Source: an uncultured Persicitalea sp.
GTDB taxonomy: Bacteria > Bacteroidota > Bacteroidia > Cytophagales > Spirosomataceae
Reading direction: 5' to 3'
Assembly (NCBI GenBank): GCA_950075905.1
Contig: CATMVR010000074.1
Location: 1-12,216, forward strand
Length of the DNA: 12,216 nucleotides
The position numbers were made by a program, and so were the translations under genes. Shown here in pieces: positions 4,670-12,216 of this stretch. A model generated the notes under the pieces. It made no database searches, was not told where the DNA came from, and saw only the letters and a list, made by a program, of their open reading frames with translations. How positions within the stretch are numbered: position 1 is the first letter of the stretch; each line of letters starts with the position of its first letter.

Positions 4670-6034
4670 ATGAGCAATTCCCTGTTACAGAAGTACAACG
4701 TACCTGGTCCGCGTTACACCAGCTACCCCACGGTACCCTACTGGCAGCCCACGCCGCCCACGGCGGAGCGCTGGACCGAACTGGTGAACGATACCTTTGC
4801 GGTCACCAATCAGAAAGAGGGCATCAGCCTGTACATCCATATTCCGTTTTGCGAAAAGCTGTGTACCTACTGCGGCTGCAACACCCGCATTACCATCAAC
4901 CACAAGGTAGAGCGGCCGTATATGAATGCCGTGCTGAAAGAATGGGAACTGTACAAAAAAGTACTGGGAACCGGGAAGCCCATCATCCGGGAGTTGCACA
5001 TCGGCGGCGGCACCCCCACGTTTTTCAGCCCGGAACATCTCAAAGAAATGATTACCCGCCTGCTCGATGGTTGCGAAGTACACCCAAAAGCGGAGTTTAG
5101 CTTTGAGGCCCCCCCCGGCAACACCACCGACGAGCACCTGCTGGCCCTGTACGAAGTAGGCTTCCGGCGCATCAGCATTGGTGTGCAGGATTTTAATCCG
5201 GTAGTCCTCGAAACCATCAACCGCCACCAGACCTACGAGCAGGTAAAACACCTCACCGAAAAGGCCCGGGAGTTGGGCTATATGTCCGTCAACTACGACA
5301 TCGTGTACGGCTTGCCCAAGCAAAAGGTCTTTTCCATGACCCAGACCATCGCCAAAGTCATCGAGCTGCGTCCCGACCGGATTGCTTTTTACAGCTACGC
5401 GCATGTACCCTGGATCAAGCCCGGCCAACGGAGCTTTACCGAAGCCGACCTGCCCGATTCGGCCAAAAAGCTGGCTATTTACGAAGCTTGCCGGAGCCTG
5501 CTGGAACTGGCCGGCTACGAAGATATTGGTATGGATCATTTTGCCCTTCCCACCGATGGCCTGTACCGGGCGTTCAAAGAAAAACGCCTGCACCGCAACT
5601 TCATGGGCTATACCGATACCCAAACCGCCCTGTTGATTGGCCTGGGTACTTCGGCCATCAGCGACGCCTGGTGGGGCTATGTTCAGAATGAGAAAAGCGT
5701 GGAAGCGTATTACAAAAGGCTCGAAAACAACGAACTACCATTCTTCAAAGGCCACGTCCTGACCCGCGAAGACCTCATCCTGCGCCGGCACATTCAGCGG
5801 ATCATGTGCCTGTTTGAAACAAGCTGGTTCGAAAACCAGGAGCAGGGCGAGGCGCTGTACCAGGGATTGGGCCGGCTGGAAGAAATGGAAGCCGACGGGC
5901 TGATAGAGCTGACGCCCTACCAGCTACGGGTCACCGAAAATGGCCGCAGTTTCGTAAGAAACGTATGTATGGCCTTCGACGCCCGGCTATGGCAGAACGC
6001 CCCGCAGACGAATCTGTTTAGCCAAACGGTTTGA
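4670..6034 (+). CDS. hemN: Oxygen-independent coproporphyrinogen III dehydrogenase (radical SAM)
   Basis: The product is 454 residues, the normal length for true HemN. It converts coproporphyrinogen III to protoporphyrinogen IX without oxygen, the oxidative decarboxylation step of haem synthesis in the cytoplasm. The radical SAM cluster motif is at Cys61, Cys65 and Cys68 (PFCEKLCTYCGCN), with a further Cys70 as in HemN. The SAM-binding glycine motif GGGTP is at 112-116. The N-terminus NVPGPRYTSYPTVPYW is the HemN-specific substrate-side signature that separates it from the HemW-like chaperones. The C-terminal HemN domain has FDARLW near residue 440. The ATG at 4670 gives the conserved start. 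The upstream region has a -7 element and a Crp/Fnr-like dyad. The neighbouring PAS kinase and receiver-Crp/Fnr genes suggest redox or oxygen control. Confidence 0.97.
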   Translation: MSNSLLQKYNVPGPRYTSYPTVPYWQPTPPTAERWTELVNDTFAVTNQKEGISLYIHIPFCEKLCTYCGCNTRITINHKVERPYMNAVLKEWELYKKVLGTGKPIIRELHIGGGTPTFFSPEHLKEMITRLLDGCEVHPKAEFSFEAPPGNTTDEHLLALYEVGFRRISIGVQDFNPVVLETINRHQTYEQVKHLTEKARELGYMSVNYDIVYGLPKQKVFSMTQTIAKVIELRPDRIAFYSYAHVPWIKPGQRSFTEADLPDSAKKLAIYEACRSLLELAGYEDIGMDHFALPTDGLYRAFKEKRLHRNFMGYTDTQTALLIGLGTSAISDAWWGYVQNEKSVEAYYKRLENNELPFFKGHVLTREDLILRRHIQRIMCLFETSWFENQEQGEALYQGLGRLEEMEADGLIELTPYQLRVTENGRSFVRNVCMAFDARLWQNAPQTNLFSQTV

Positions 6035-6037
6035 TTT

Positions 6038-6075
6038 TGGTTCTTAGTTATTGGTTACTGGTTATTGGTTATTGG
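6038..6075 (+). repeat. GGTTATTGG repeat block, forward orientation
   Basis: Overlapping copies of GGTTATTGG or GGTTACTGG start at 6053, 6060 and 6067, a 7-bp period, with degenerate units before them. It begins directly after the hemN stop. The reverse-complement motif recurs at 6157-6230, so the two blocks can pair as a long imperfect stem around about 80 nt. Confidence 0.75.
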
Positions 6076-6156
6076 AGGGTAAATTATTGATAATCAGTCT
6101 ATAAAATTCCTGTTTGCCTCAAAACGGTCAACCTATTTTAGGCAATGACAAGGCAA

Positions 6157-6230
6157 CCAGTAACCGGTAACCAATAACCGCTCAACCAATAACCAGTCAA
6201 CCAATAACCGATAAACCAATAACCAATCAG
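6157..6230 (-). repeat. CCAATAACC tandem repeat block, reverse orientation
   Basis: CCAATAACC starts at 6171, 6186, 6201 and 6216, an exact 15-bp period with variable 6-bp spacers, preceded by degenerate units from 6157. It is the reverse complement of the block at 6038-6075. It ends about 40 bp before the ATG of the PAS kinase. The sequence between the blocks also contains TTGCCT at 6114-6119 and its complement AGGCAA near 6140-6145, which may extend the fold. No gene lies in 6035-6270. Confidence 0.75.
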
Positions 6231-6270
6231 CTAATAGTTGTACGTAAACCAAATACTCCCTTACTTTGGT

Positions 6271-7536
6271 ATGTTAGAGACATATAGAAAACATACGGAA
6301 GCAATGAAGCGGCACATTGAGATGCTTAATGCGCTTTTTAAGCATGCTACGGAGGGCATTATCGTGGTAGACAACCATGGTACCATTGCCATGGTAAACC
6401 CCACGGCAATGGATCTCTTTGGGTATGAGGAGGAAGTGTTGACGGGCAATAAAATAGAAATACTGATTCCGTTTCGGCAGGCCAAGGCCCACGTGACGCA
6501 ACGGGTGAGCTACATGCGTGAGCCGCGCGCGCGGGGCATGGGCCATAACCGCGACCTGTTTGCCCGCCGGCGCGATGGCAGCGAGTTTCCGGTAGAGGTG
6601 AGCCTGAGCCCTTTCTCAACGAGCGAAGGCGACTTTGTGGTGGCTTTTGTGGTGGATATTACCAACCGCAAGCGGCAGGAAAATGCCCTGAAAGAGGCCA
6701 ATCAGGAAATCCAGAAGCTCAATACCGAACTGGAAATGCGGGTGGAACAGCGCACCCAGGAACTGGCCGAAGCGCTGCTAAAACTCGAAACCTCGCAGAA
6801 GGAGGTGATCCGGTCGCTGGAAAAAGAGCGGGAGCTCAACGACATGAAGAGCAAGTTCGTGACCGTAGCCTCACACGAGTTTCGTACCCCGCTGGCTACT
6901 ATCCTGTCGTCGGCGTCGCTGATTGGTCGCTACGTGCATACCGAAGATGACGAAAAACGGCAGAAGCACGTGCAGCGCATCAAGTCGGCGGTAAATAACC
7001 TCACCGAAATCCTCAACGACTTCCTGTCCATTGGCAAGCTCGAAGAGGGGCATATGCAGAGTGTACCCGTCCTGATAAATATGCCCACTTGCTGCGGCGA
7101 CTTGCTGGATGAGATCAAAAGCGTTTGTAAGGAGGGGCAGACGATTCGCTATTCCCACAAGGGGGCCGACGAAGCCTGGCTCGATATGCACCTGGTGCGC
7201 AACGTGCTGATCAACATCCTCTCCAACGCCATCAAGTACTCCGAAACCTACACGGAAATCTGGTTTCGTACCCGGGTAGACGGGGAGGGAGTGCATTTTG
7301 AGGTGGAGGATCAGGGCATCGGCATTCCGCAGAGTGACCAGGCGCACGTGTTCGAACGCTTCTTCCGGGCGCACAACGCTGGCAATGCCCAGGGTACCGG
7401 CCTGGGCCTGAATATTGTGAGTAAGTACATTGACCTAATGAAAGGAAAAATCTGGTTTGAGAGCAACCCCGGCGAAGGAACCACCTTCTACGTTACCCTG
7501 CCCAATCACCTCGAAAAAGCGACCTTAGCAAACTGA
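6271..7536 (+). CDS. Soluble PAS-domain sensor histidine kinase
   Basis: The product is 421 residues from ATG at 6271. A TTG frame opening at 6238 lies against the repeat block and is unlikely; ATG at 6304 (MKRHIEML) is a reasonable alternative. There is no membrane segment. A PAS domain (about 20-132) carries GIIVVDNHGTIAMVNPTAMDLFGY and the FixL-like ending RRRDGSEFPVEVSLSPF. It lacks a histidine where FixL binds haem: the aligned residue is Arg in EPRARGMGH. A charged coiled coil (133-200) leads to HisKA with His202 (SHEFRTPL). HATPase_c follows, with Asn319 (NILSNAIKYS), DQGIGIP at 347-353 and GTGLGL at 375-380. The receiver-Crp/Fnr gene starts 2 bp after the stop, so the two should form a pair. 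The signal is unknown; the context suggests redox or oxygen. Confidence 0.93.
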   Translation: MLETYRKHTEAMKRHIEMLNALFKHATEGIIVVDNHGTIAMVNPTAMDLFGYEEEVLTGNKIEILIPFRQAKAHVTQRVSYMREPRARGMGHNRDLFARRRDGSEFPVEVSLSPFSTSEGDFVVAFVVDITNRKRQENALKEANQEIQKLNTELEMRVEQRTQELAEALLKLETSQKEVIRSLEKERELNDMKSKFVTVASHEFRTPLATILSSASLIGRYVHTEDDEKRQKHVQRIKSAVNNLTEILNDFLSIGKLEEGHMQSVPVLINMPTCCGDLLDEIKSVCKEGQTIRYSHKGADEAWLDMHLVRNVLINILSNAIKYSETYTEIWFRTRVDGEGVHFEVEDQGIGIPQSDQAHVFERFFRAHNAGNAQGTGLGLNIVSKYIDLMKGKIWFESNPGEGTTFYVTLPNHLEKATLAN

Positions 7537-7538
7537 GT

Positions 7539-8603
7539 ATGAACGCAAAAAGAATACTGCTGATTGAAGACAATCCCGAAATGCGGGAAAATACGGCCGA
7601 AATCCTCGAACTAGCCGACTACGACGTTACTACGGCCGTCAACGGCAAAGAGGGGGTGCGGCTGGCCCAAACCCAGCAGCCCGACCTCATCATTTGTGAC
7701 ATCATGATGCCAGAGCTCGACGGCTACGGCGTGCTGCATATGCTGAGCAAAAACGAGCAGACCGAGAACATCCCGTTTATATTTCTGACCGCCAAAGCCG
7801 AAAAGAACGACTACCGCAAGGGCATGACCCTGGGGGCCGACGACTACCTCACCAAGCCCTACGACGACGTGGAGCTGCTCAGTGCGGTGGAGGTACGCCT
7901 CAAAAAAAGCGAAAGGCTCAAAGTAGAGTTCAGCCGTACCGCCGAGGGATTGGATCAGTTTATCCAGGAGGTGCGCTCGGTGGATGCCCTGGCCAAACTA
8001 GCCGAGGATAAAAAGGTGAAGACCTTTCGGAAAAAGGAAACCGTGTACACCGAGGGTAGCTACCCGACGGGCATTTTCTTTTTGCAGGAGGGGAAAATCA
8101 AAGCCTACAAAGCCAATGAATTCGGTAAGGAGTTCATCACTGACCTGTACAAAAAGGGGGATTTCTTTGGCTACGTGGATCTGTTGCAGGGCAATCCCTT
8201 TCAGGATACGGCCGTAGCGCTGGAAGAATCGGAGGTAGCCATTATTCCCAAAGAAGATTTTTTCGCCCTGCTGCAAAGCAGCCGCGAGGTATCCTCCAAG
8301 TTTATCAGGATGCTTTCCAACGAAATCAAGGAGCGCGAAGAACGTTTGCTGCAACTGGCCTACAACTCCGTGCGCAAGCGCGTGGCCGAGGCGCTGGTGA
8401 TGCTCGCCAACCGCTATCAGGCCGACAAGGCCAAGCCATTCTCCATGGCCATTACCCGCGAAGACATCGCCTCGCTGGTAGGTACGGCCACCGAAACCGT
8501 CATTCGTACGCTGTCTGATTTTAAGGAAGAGAAGCTGGTGGAGATGAAGGGCAGTTTGATTACGGTATTGAACTACGATAAGCTGGTGCGGATGCGGAAT
8601 TGA
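7539..8603 (+). CDS. Receiver-Crp/Fnr fusion transcription regulator
   Basis: The product is 354 residues. The receiver domain is at 4-122, with acidic residues ED at 10-11, phospho-acceptor Asp54 (LIICDIMMPELDGYG), Thr84 and Lys106 (DYLTKPYDD). A linker leads to a cyclic-nucleotide-binding fold at about 150-260 (YTEGSYPTGIFFLQEGKIKAY, then KKGDFFGYVDLLQG). A Crp-type winged helix follows at about 275-350, with recognition helix GTATETVIRTLSDFKEE carrying the Glu and Arg usual for Crp/Fnr proteins. The N-terminal cysteines that hold the iron-sulfur cluster in Fnr are absent, so any oxygen sensing would come through phosphorylation. It starts 2 bp after the PAS kinase stop. Combining a phospho-receiver with a Crp-type reader puts the roles of FixJ and FixK in one protein. 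A TGAC-N4-GTCA site before hemN is a plausible target. Confidence 0.95.
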   Translation: MNAKRILLIEDNPEMRENTAEILELADYDVTTAVNGKEGVRLAQTQQPDLIICDIMMPELDGYGVLHMLSKNEQTENIPFIFLTAKAEKNDYRKGMTLGADDYLTKPYDDVELLSAVEVRLKKSERLKVEFSRTAEGLDQFIQEVRSVDALAKLAEDKKVKTFRKKETVYTEGSYPTGIFFLQEGKIKAYKANEFGKEFITDLYKKGDFFGYVDLLQGNPFQDTAVALEESEVAIIPKEDFFALLQSSREVSSKFIRMLSNEIKEREERLLQLAYNSVRKRVAEALVMLANRYQADKAKPFSMAITREDIASLVGTATETVIRTLSDFKEEKLVEMKGSLITVLNYDKLVRMRN

Positions 8604-8765
8604 GGGTTGTACTTTCGAGGGGTTTTGTACATGAGGCTGGCGCGATGCGATGGCCTTTTCCAGGCAGTGTCTTTAAATATCTGCTCTCCCCCAAAGCCTG
8701 TTAGGGCACTGCTGGCACAGGAATTGTACGACAACTACCCATACTCCAACCCCCTTACCTCTCTC

Positions 8766-9725
8766 ATGGCAAACGCCAACTCAAAAACGGCCATTTATGC
8801 CGCCATCGGAGCCAACCTGGCCATTGCGGTTTCCAAGTTTATAGCTGCTGGTTTTACGGGTAGTTCTGCTATGCTTTCGGAGGGTATCCACTCCGTGGTA
8901 GATACCGGCAATGGTCTGCTGCTCCTGCACGGGATCAAAAAAAGTCAGAAAGCCCCCGATGATAAACACCCCTTCGGCCACGGTAAAGAACTCTACTTCT
9001 GGTCGTTGATTGTGGCTATTCTGATTTTTTCTATCGGTGGAGGTATGTCATTTTATGAAGGAATAGCTCATATCAGACATCCCCAACCCCTCACCGATCC
9101 CACCTGGAACTATGTGGTACTGGGCATGGCGGCGGTCTTCGAAAGTATTGCTTTGTATCTGGCACTCAAACAGTTTAATGCCACCCGGCGACGGGGACAA
9201 AGTTTTATGAAATCTCTCCGGGAAAGCAAAGACCCTTCCAATTTTGCCGTGATTTTTGAAGATACCGCTGCCTTGCTGGGTTTGGTGGTGGCGGCTTTGG
9301 GGGTGTTTCTGGGACATCAGCTCAACAATCCCTACCTGGATGGCGCTGCCTCGCTGGTAATCGGGCTGATCCTGTCGGCCATTGCCATATTTCTGGCCTA
9401 CGAGAGTAAGGGACTTTTGATTGGCGAAGGCGCCGACCCGGAGGTACTGGAAAGTCTGAACAAGCTCATTCGGGAAGATCCGGCCATTATGAACGCCCGC
9501 CCACCCCTGACCATGCACTTTGGCCCCAACGAAATATTCGTGGCCCTGGACGTGAACTTTCAGCCCGAACTAACCGCCGTAGAAGTAGAAGAAACCGTTG
9601 TGAAGCTGGAAAAGCGCATTAGGCAGGAGCATCCGGATGTCCGGCGGATTTTTATCGAAGCACGGGCCCTTTCCAGCGACCGCAAGCCGCAGACCGGACC
9701 GGCTGCTAGTCCTCAGGCGACGTAA
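8766..9725 (+). CDS. Cation diffusion facilitator family transporter
   Basis: The product is 319 residues from ATG at 8766 (MANANSKTAIYAAIGANL). The frame extends back to 8607 through a TTG, but that part has no family character and would add 53 residues. Membrane helices lie at about 8-30, 36-52, 80-98, 115-133, 160-180 and 190-210. The metal site motif SEGIHSVVDTGN is in helix 2, HPFGHGKE follows it, and FEDTAALLG is in helix 5. Having Glu-Asp rather than His-Asp in helix 5 resembles the SLC30A9/ZnT9-like branch. The C-terminal cytoplasmic domain (215-305) is the ferredoxin-like metal-sensing fold. It should export a divalent metal (zinc, iron or manganese) by proton exchange; the metal cannot be told from the sequence. 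It lies 162 bp after the receiver-Crp/Fnr gene on the same strand and may or may not be cotranscribed. Confidence 0.93.
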   Translation: MANANSKTAIYAAIGANLAIAVSKFIAAGFTGSSAMLSEGIHSVVDTGNGLLLLHGIKKSQKAPDDKHPFGHGKELYFWSLIVAILIFSIGGGMSFYEGIAHIRHPQPLTDPTWNYVVLGMAAVFESIALYLALKQFNATRRRGQSFMKSLRESKDPSNFAVIFEDTAALLGLVVAALGVFLGHQLNNPYLDGAASLVIGLILSAIAIFLAYESKGLLIGEGADPEVLESLNKLIREDPAIMNARPPLTMHFGPNEIFVALDVNFQPELTAVEVEETVVKLEKRIRQEHPDVRRIFIEARALSSDRKPQTGPAASPQAT

Positions 9726-10477
9726 ACATCAAGCCCACGAATTTCGGCCTTATAGGCCGGTGGCAGGATCAACTCTTTGAGAATCCACTCGGTTCTGATT
9801 TTTCGGCTGAGCTTGTAAGCCGCCAGCAAGGGGGGCAGGATTGGCTGTTGGCCGAGTTCAAGGAGCTTATTGACAATAGGAGGCGTTACCAGCGCCTGCG
9901 CCCCGAGCAGGCGCCGGTATCGTACCAGCCCCAGGTGCTTGCGGTACTGTTTAAACAGGTCGGCGGTATACTCACTTTTGACCAGGTCGTTGGCCAGATG
10001 CTGCTCCCGCATCACAAGCCACTCATGGTAGCTGGTCGGCAGGCCCACCAGGTTCATGCGCAGTCCTACGCGGTTAAAGACATCAAACACCTCTTCCTTC
10101 TCGGCTTCCGTAAGCTTCCGTTCCAGTACCTCGTACGAGCGGATGGAGTAGTCAATGAGCATAAACAGCACATCGCGGTAGGCCCAGTCGGGAATCTTGC
10201 TGCCGCGCGCGGCCTCCACGCCGTTATGAATGGCCGACATGCGGTCAATGGCCCGCAGAGCATCTTCGGTGCGCGAAAACACAATCTGCCGGGCGTAGCC
10301 CACGGTCGAAAACAGCCGTCCGAGCGGATCGGCGGGCAGGCGGCCGGTAAAGTACAGCCAATCCACAGCCTTATTGAGCGCAAACTCCGCCGAGGCACCC
10401 GCAAAAATAAAGAGGATGGTATCGCTCTTGCCCCAGATCTCCCGGACAATCGAGTCTTTTCTAACAAAAAATTCCAT
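9713..10477 (-). CDS. MpaB/DUF2236-type putative oxygenase
   Basis: The product is 254 residues from ATG at 10477 (MEFFVRKDSIVREIWG). The frame can be extended to 10564, but those 29 residues look like leader sequence (MNPMLFTDHRPG). Family-like features are FAGASAEFALNKAVDWLYF (26-43), ADPLGRLFSTVGYARQIVF (49-67), the helix RAIDRMSAIHNGVEAARG with His84, and WAYRDVLFMLIDYSIRSYE (98-116). This is the DUF2236/MpaB group, related to latex-clearing protein; some members bind haem b and oxidise lipids or polymers. The substrate here is unknown and the haem ligand is not proven. There is no signal peptide. Its 3' end overlaps the convergent transporter gene by 13 bp. Confidence 0.8.
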   Translation of the reverse strand: MEFFVRKDSIVREIWGKSDTILFIFAGASAEFALNKAVDWLYFTGRLPADPLGRLFSTVGYARQIVFSRTEDALRAIDRMSAIHNGVEAARGSKIPDWAYRDVLFMLIDYSIRSYEVLERKLTEAEKEEVFDVFNRVGLRMNLVGLPTSYHEWLVMREQHLANDLVKSEYTADLFKQYRKHLGLVRYRRLLGAQALVTPPIVNKLLELGQQPILPPLLAAYKLSRKIRTEWILKELILPPAYKAEIRGLDVYVA

Positions 10478-10565
10478 GTAGCAGTAACGATTTTGGGCGT
10501 GGTTTTGATTCAGAGGGGGTTGAAAAATTCCTGGCCTGTGATCGGTAAAGAGCATTGGGTTCAAA

Positions 10566-10584
10566 TTGTAACGTTTTTGTAACG
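10566..10584. promoter_or_regulatory. TTGTAACG direct repeat between divergent genes
   Basis: TTGTAACG occurs at 10566-10573 and 10577-10584, an 11-bp period (one helical turn), between the divergent MpaB-like gene and the 7TM sensor gene. Direct repeats of this spacing can be tandem operator half-sites. There is no other support and no clear -7 element for either gene. Confidence 0.25.
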
Positions 10585-10654
10585 CTCGCTTTTGTGTGAA
10601 AATGCAGTAGGGGGTGTACCTTACTGGCCAAACCCAGACTGATTTTACATAGAT

Positions 10655-12216
10655 ATGTCTGTCCCGGTTTTAGGCCCACTTCTTACCCTTCTGTTTTGGT
10701 TGCCAGCATTTCTGGTACAATCACAGACCCTCATATCCGAAAATCCGTCCCAGAACCCCAGGCTAGAGAATCCGTCACAGGAAGGCGTTATACTTACGAA
10801 AGGCTGGAAGTGGCGGGCAGGCGACCATCCTGCATGGGCAAAATCAGACTTTGATGATTCGGCCTGGGAAGCGATTGATCTTACGCGTAGCCTGGGTCAA
10901 TTGCCCCAGGTCACGGAGGCCGAAATCGGCTGGTTTAGACTTCAACTGAATGTGGATAGTGCCATGGTCAACAAGCCCTATATCGTCGAAGTTACCGTTG
11001 TAGGTGCAGTGGAGATCTACCTCAACAACGAGTTGGTTCGGGTAATGGGAAAGGTCAGCAAGGACCCGAAAAATGAAGAGGCGCTTTATACGTACTACAA
11101 CCCTTTTTTTTGCATATTTCCCCGCCCAGACAGCAACACCATTGCGGTTCGGTATAGTTTGACCAAATCGAATCTTTACCTTTCCCGGCAGGTTCCCCTG
11201 GTGATGTTCCTAACCAAGCTCGATGGCTTCGTAGATGAAGGTACCTGGGATATTCATCAAAACGACATCATGTACCTGCCCCTGGTGGGGCTACTCCTGA
11301 TGATGCTCATCGTGCATGCCTGCTACTATTACTACAACCCTTCTCAGAAAGCCAACTTGTATTTTAGTATGTCGCTATCGCTGCTGATCGTCTACTTCAT
11401 CGGCCTTGACCTGAACGGGAACGTACCCCTGCCAGTCACCTGGATAGCCATCATCAACGTGATTGTCACCTTCCTCTGGACCCCCTTTGGCGTCCTGATT
11501 CTGGCGGCGGTGTATAGCTACCTTAAAAGACCCCGCGATTGGGTCTTCTGGCTGCTGGTCGGGCTGGTGCCGGTAGGAGTTGTGAGTACCTGGATCATGC
11601 GCACGGAGGCAGAATGGCGGATCAACTTTGCCTATATATCGGTGATGGTAATCTTCTCAAATTATCTCTATGTCAGTTGGAAAGCCATGCGGGCTGGTAA
11701 CCGAAATGCCCACTTTCTGTTCTGGGGCGGAGTTCTGTTTTTCGTTACTTCGGGCATATACGTCATCAATACGGATTTGCACAACAAGTGGATCTGGCAC
11801 TGGTACATCAATTTTTCGTTGCAGACCACCCGGGCCCTGTGCATTCCCTTTGCTGTTTCACTGGCGCTGGCCCGCGATTTTGCCCAGACGAGCCGGTTGT
11901 TGCAAGCAAGGCTGAAAGAAGTACAGCAGCTCTCCCGGGAGAAGCAGCAGATTTTGTCCACGCAGAACGAACGCCTCGAAAAGCAAGTGCGGGAGCGTAC
12001 TGCCGAGCTGGACCGGGCAATAGATACCCTGCGGCAGACGCAAATGGACCAGCTGCGGCAGTTGCAGGAGAACCTCCGGCAGAAAGACCAGCTCATTGCG
12101 ATCCTGGAAGATTCGGAAAACAACTATATGGCCGATATGTCGACAGACGTGCGGATGAAGCTGCTGACCAACCTGCGGCACTCGGTACTGCTGACGGACG
12201 AAAGCTGGGACAATTT
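10655..12216 (+). CDS. 7TM membrane sensor protein with coiled coil, 3' end outside window
   Basis: There are 520 complete codons from ATG at 10655 without a stop to the window end. Residues 1-23 are a signal sequence (ending FLVQSQ). Residues 45-190 are an extracytoplasmic beta-sandwich of the 7TMR-DISM/galactose-binding type (GWKWRAGDHPAW, GWFRLQLNV, VEIYLNNELVRVMGKV). About seven hydrophobic helices follow (205-225, 236-252, 262-288, 297-315, 324-342, 353-372, 390-405). A long cytoplasmic coiled coil runs from 408 to 486 (QVRERTAELDRAIDTLRQTQ). The last visible segment, HSVLLTDESWDNF, resembles the stretch just before a LuxR-like helix-turn-helix output domain in Bacteroidota sensor-regulators, where it continues roughly as a VHPGF motif. 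I therefore predict a one-component membrane regulator rather than a histidine kinase, which would need a HisKA domain here. The motif ENPSQ is repeated at 29-33 and 38-42. Confidence 0.85.
   Translation, partial: MSVPVLGPLLTLLFWLPAFLVQSQTLISENPSQNPRLENPSQEGVILTKGWKWRAGDHPAWAKSDFDDSAWEAIDLTRSLGQLPQVTEAEIGWFRLQLNVDSAMVNKPYIVEVTVVGAVEIYLNNELVRVMGKVSKDPKNEEALYTYYNPFFCIFPRPDSNTIAVRYSLTKSNLYLSRQVPLVMFLTKLDGFVDEGTWDIHQNDIMYLPLVGLLLMMLIVHACYYYYNPSQKANLYFSMSLSLLIVYFIGLDLNGNVPLPVTWIAIINVIVTFLWTPFGVLILAAVYSYLKRPRDWVFWLLVGLVPVGVVSTWIMRTEAEWRINFAYISVMVIFSNYLYVSWKAMRAGNRNAHFLFWGGVLFFVTSGIYVINTDLHNKWIWHWYINFSLQTTRALCIPFAVSLALARDFAQTSRLLQARLKEVQQLSREKQQILSTQNERLEKQVRERTAELDRAIDTLRQTQMDQLRQLQENLRQKDQLIAILEDSENNYMADMSTDVRMKLLTNLRHSVLLTDESWDN

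Noticed and set aside
4685..5623. 312-codon minus-strand frame opposite hemN
   Set aside because: It lies entirely antisense to a gene with intact radical SAM motifs, with composition typical of a mirrored frame.
6157..6230. CRISPR array
   Set aside because: The units are 15 bp with 6-bp spacers, far too short for CRISPR repeats and spacers, and no cas gene is present.
6271..6660. Haem-binding FixL oxygen sensor
   Set aside because: The PAS ending resembles FixL, but the residue aligned with the haem-ligand histidine is arginine, so haem-based sensing is not supported.
7539..8603. Fnr-type iron-sulfur oxygen sensor
   Set aside because: The Crp-like part has none of the clustered cysteines that hold the cluster; its N-terminal domain is a phospho-receiver.
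9848..10582. 244-codon plus-strand frame opposite the MpaB-like gene
   Set aside because: It is antisense to a gene with recognisable family motifs and has no signal, membrane or domain features of its own.

Overview
The window looks like chromosome from a member of the Bacteroidota, most likely order Cytophagales (Spirosoma/Dyadobacter-type). The evidence is a LytS/LytTR pair of Bacteroidota type, a response regulator fused to a Crp/Fnr domain, a carboxypeptidase-regulatory-like secreted protein, a 7TM sensor with a long coiled coil, few Shine-Dalgarno sites, and one good match to the Bacteroidota -7 promoter element (TAnnTTTG). No rRNA, tRNA, CRISPR array, transposase or phage gene was seen.

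Region 1 (1-2.4 kb) is visibly more AT-rich than the rest and carries only minus-strand genes for small secreted or outer-membrane proteins. They are a 189-residue beta-barrel protein (372-941), a carboxypeptidase-regulatory-like protein (1064-2017) and a 63-residue exported peptide (2135-2326). At 55-317 lies a second copy of the carboxypeptidase-like gene and its leader, from which exactly 804 bp (268 codons) has been removed in frame. It leaves a 49-codon ORF made of the signal peptide joined to the last 11 residues. The barrel gene, the full gene and this remnant each have a strong inverted repeat about 12-20 bp before the start codon.

Region 2 (2.5-4.4 kb, minus strand) is an overlapping two-gene operon: a LytS-type membrane histidine kinase and a LytTR response regulator. 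A perfect 10-bp inverted repeat sits just before the kinase start.

Region 3 (4.4-8.6 kb, plus strand) starts with a divergent intergenic region holding a perfect 15-bp hairpin, a TGAC-N4-GTCA dyad of Crp/Fnr type, and a -7 element spaced as in a class II activated promoter. These precede hemN (oxygen-independent coproporphyrinogen III dehydrogenase). After a block of CCAATAACC-type repeats in both orientations come a soluble PAS histidine kinase and, 2 bp later, a receiver-Crp/Fnr fusion regulator. The arrangement suggests a compressed FixL/FixJ/FixK-like signalling route that could act on hemN; that link is inference.

Region 4 (8.7-12.2 kb) holds a cation diffusion facilitator transporter, a convergent MpaB/DUF2236-type protein overlapping it by 13 bp at the 3' ends, and a plus-strand 7TM sensor protein that runs off the right edge before its expected C-terminal output domain.
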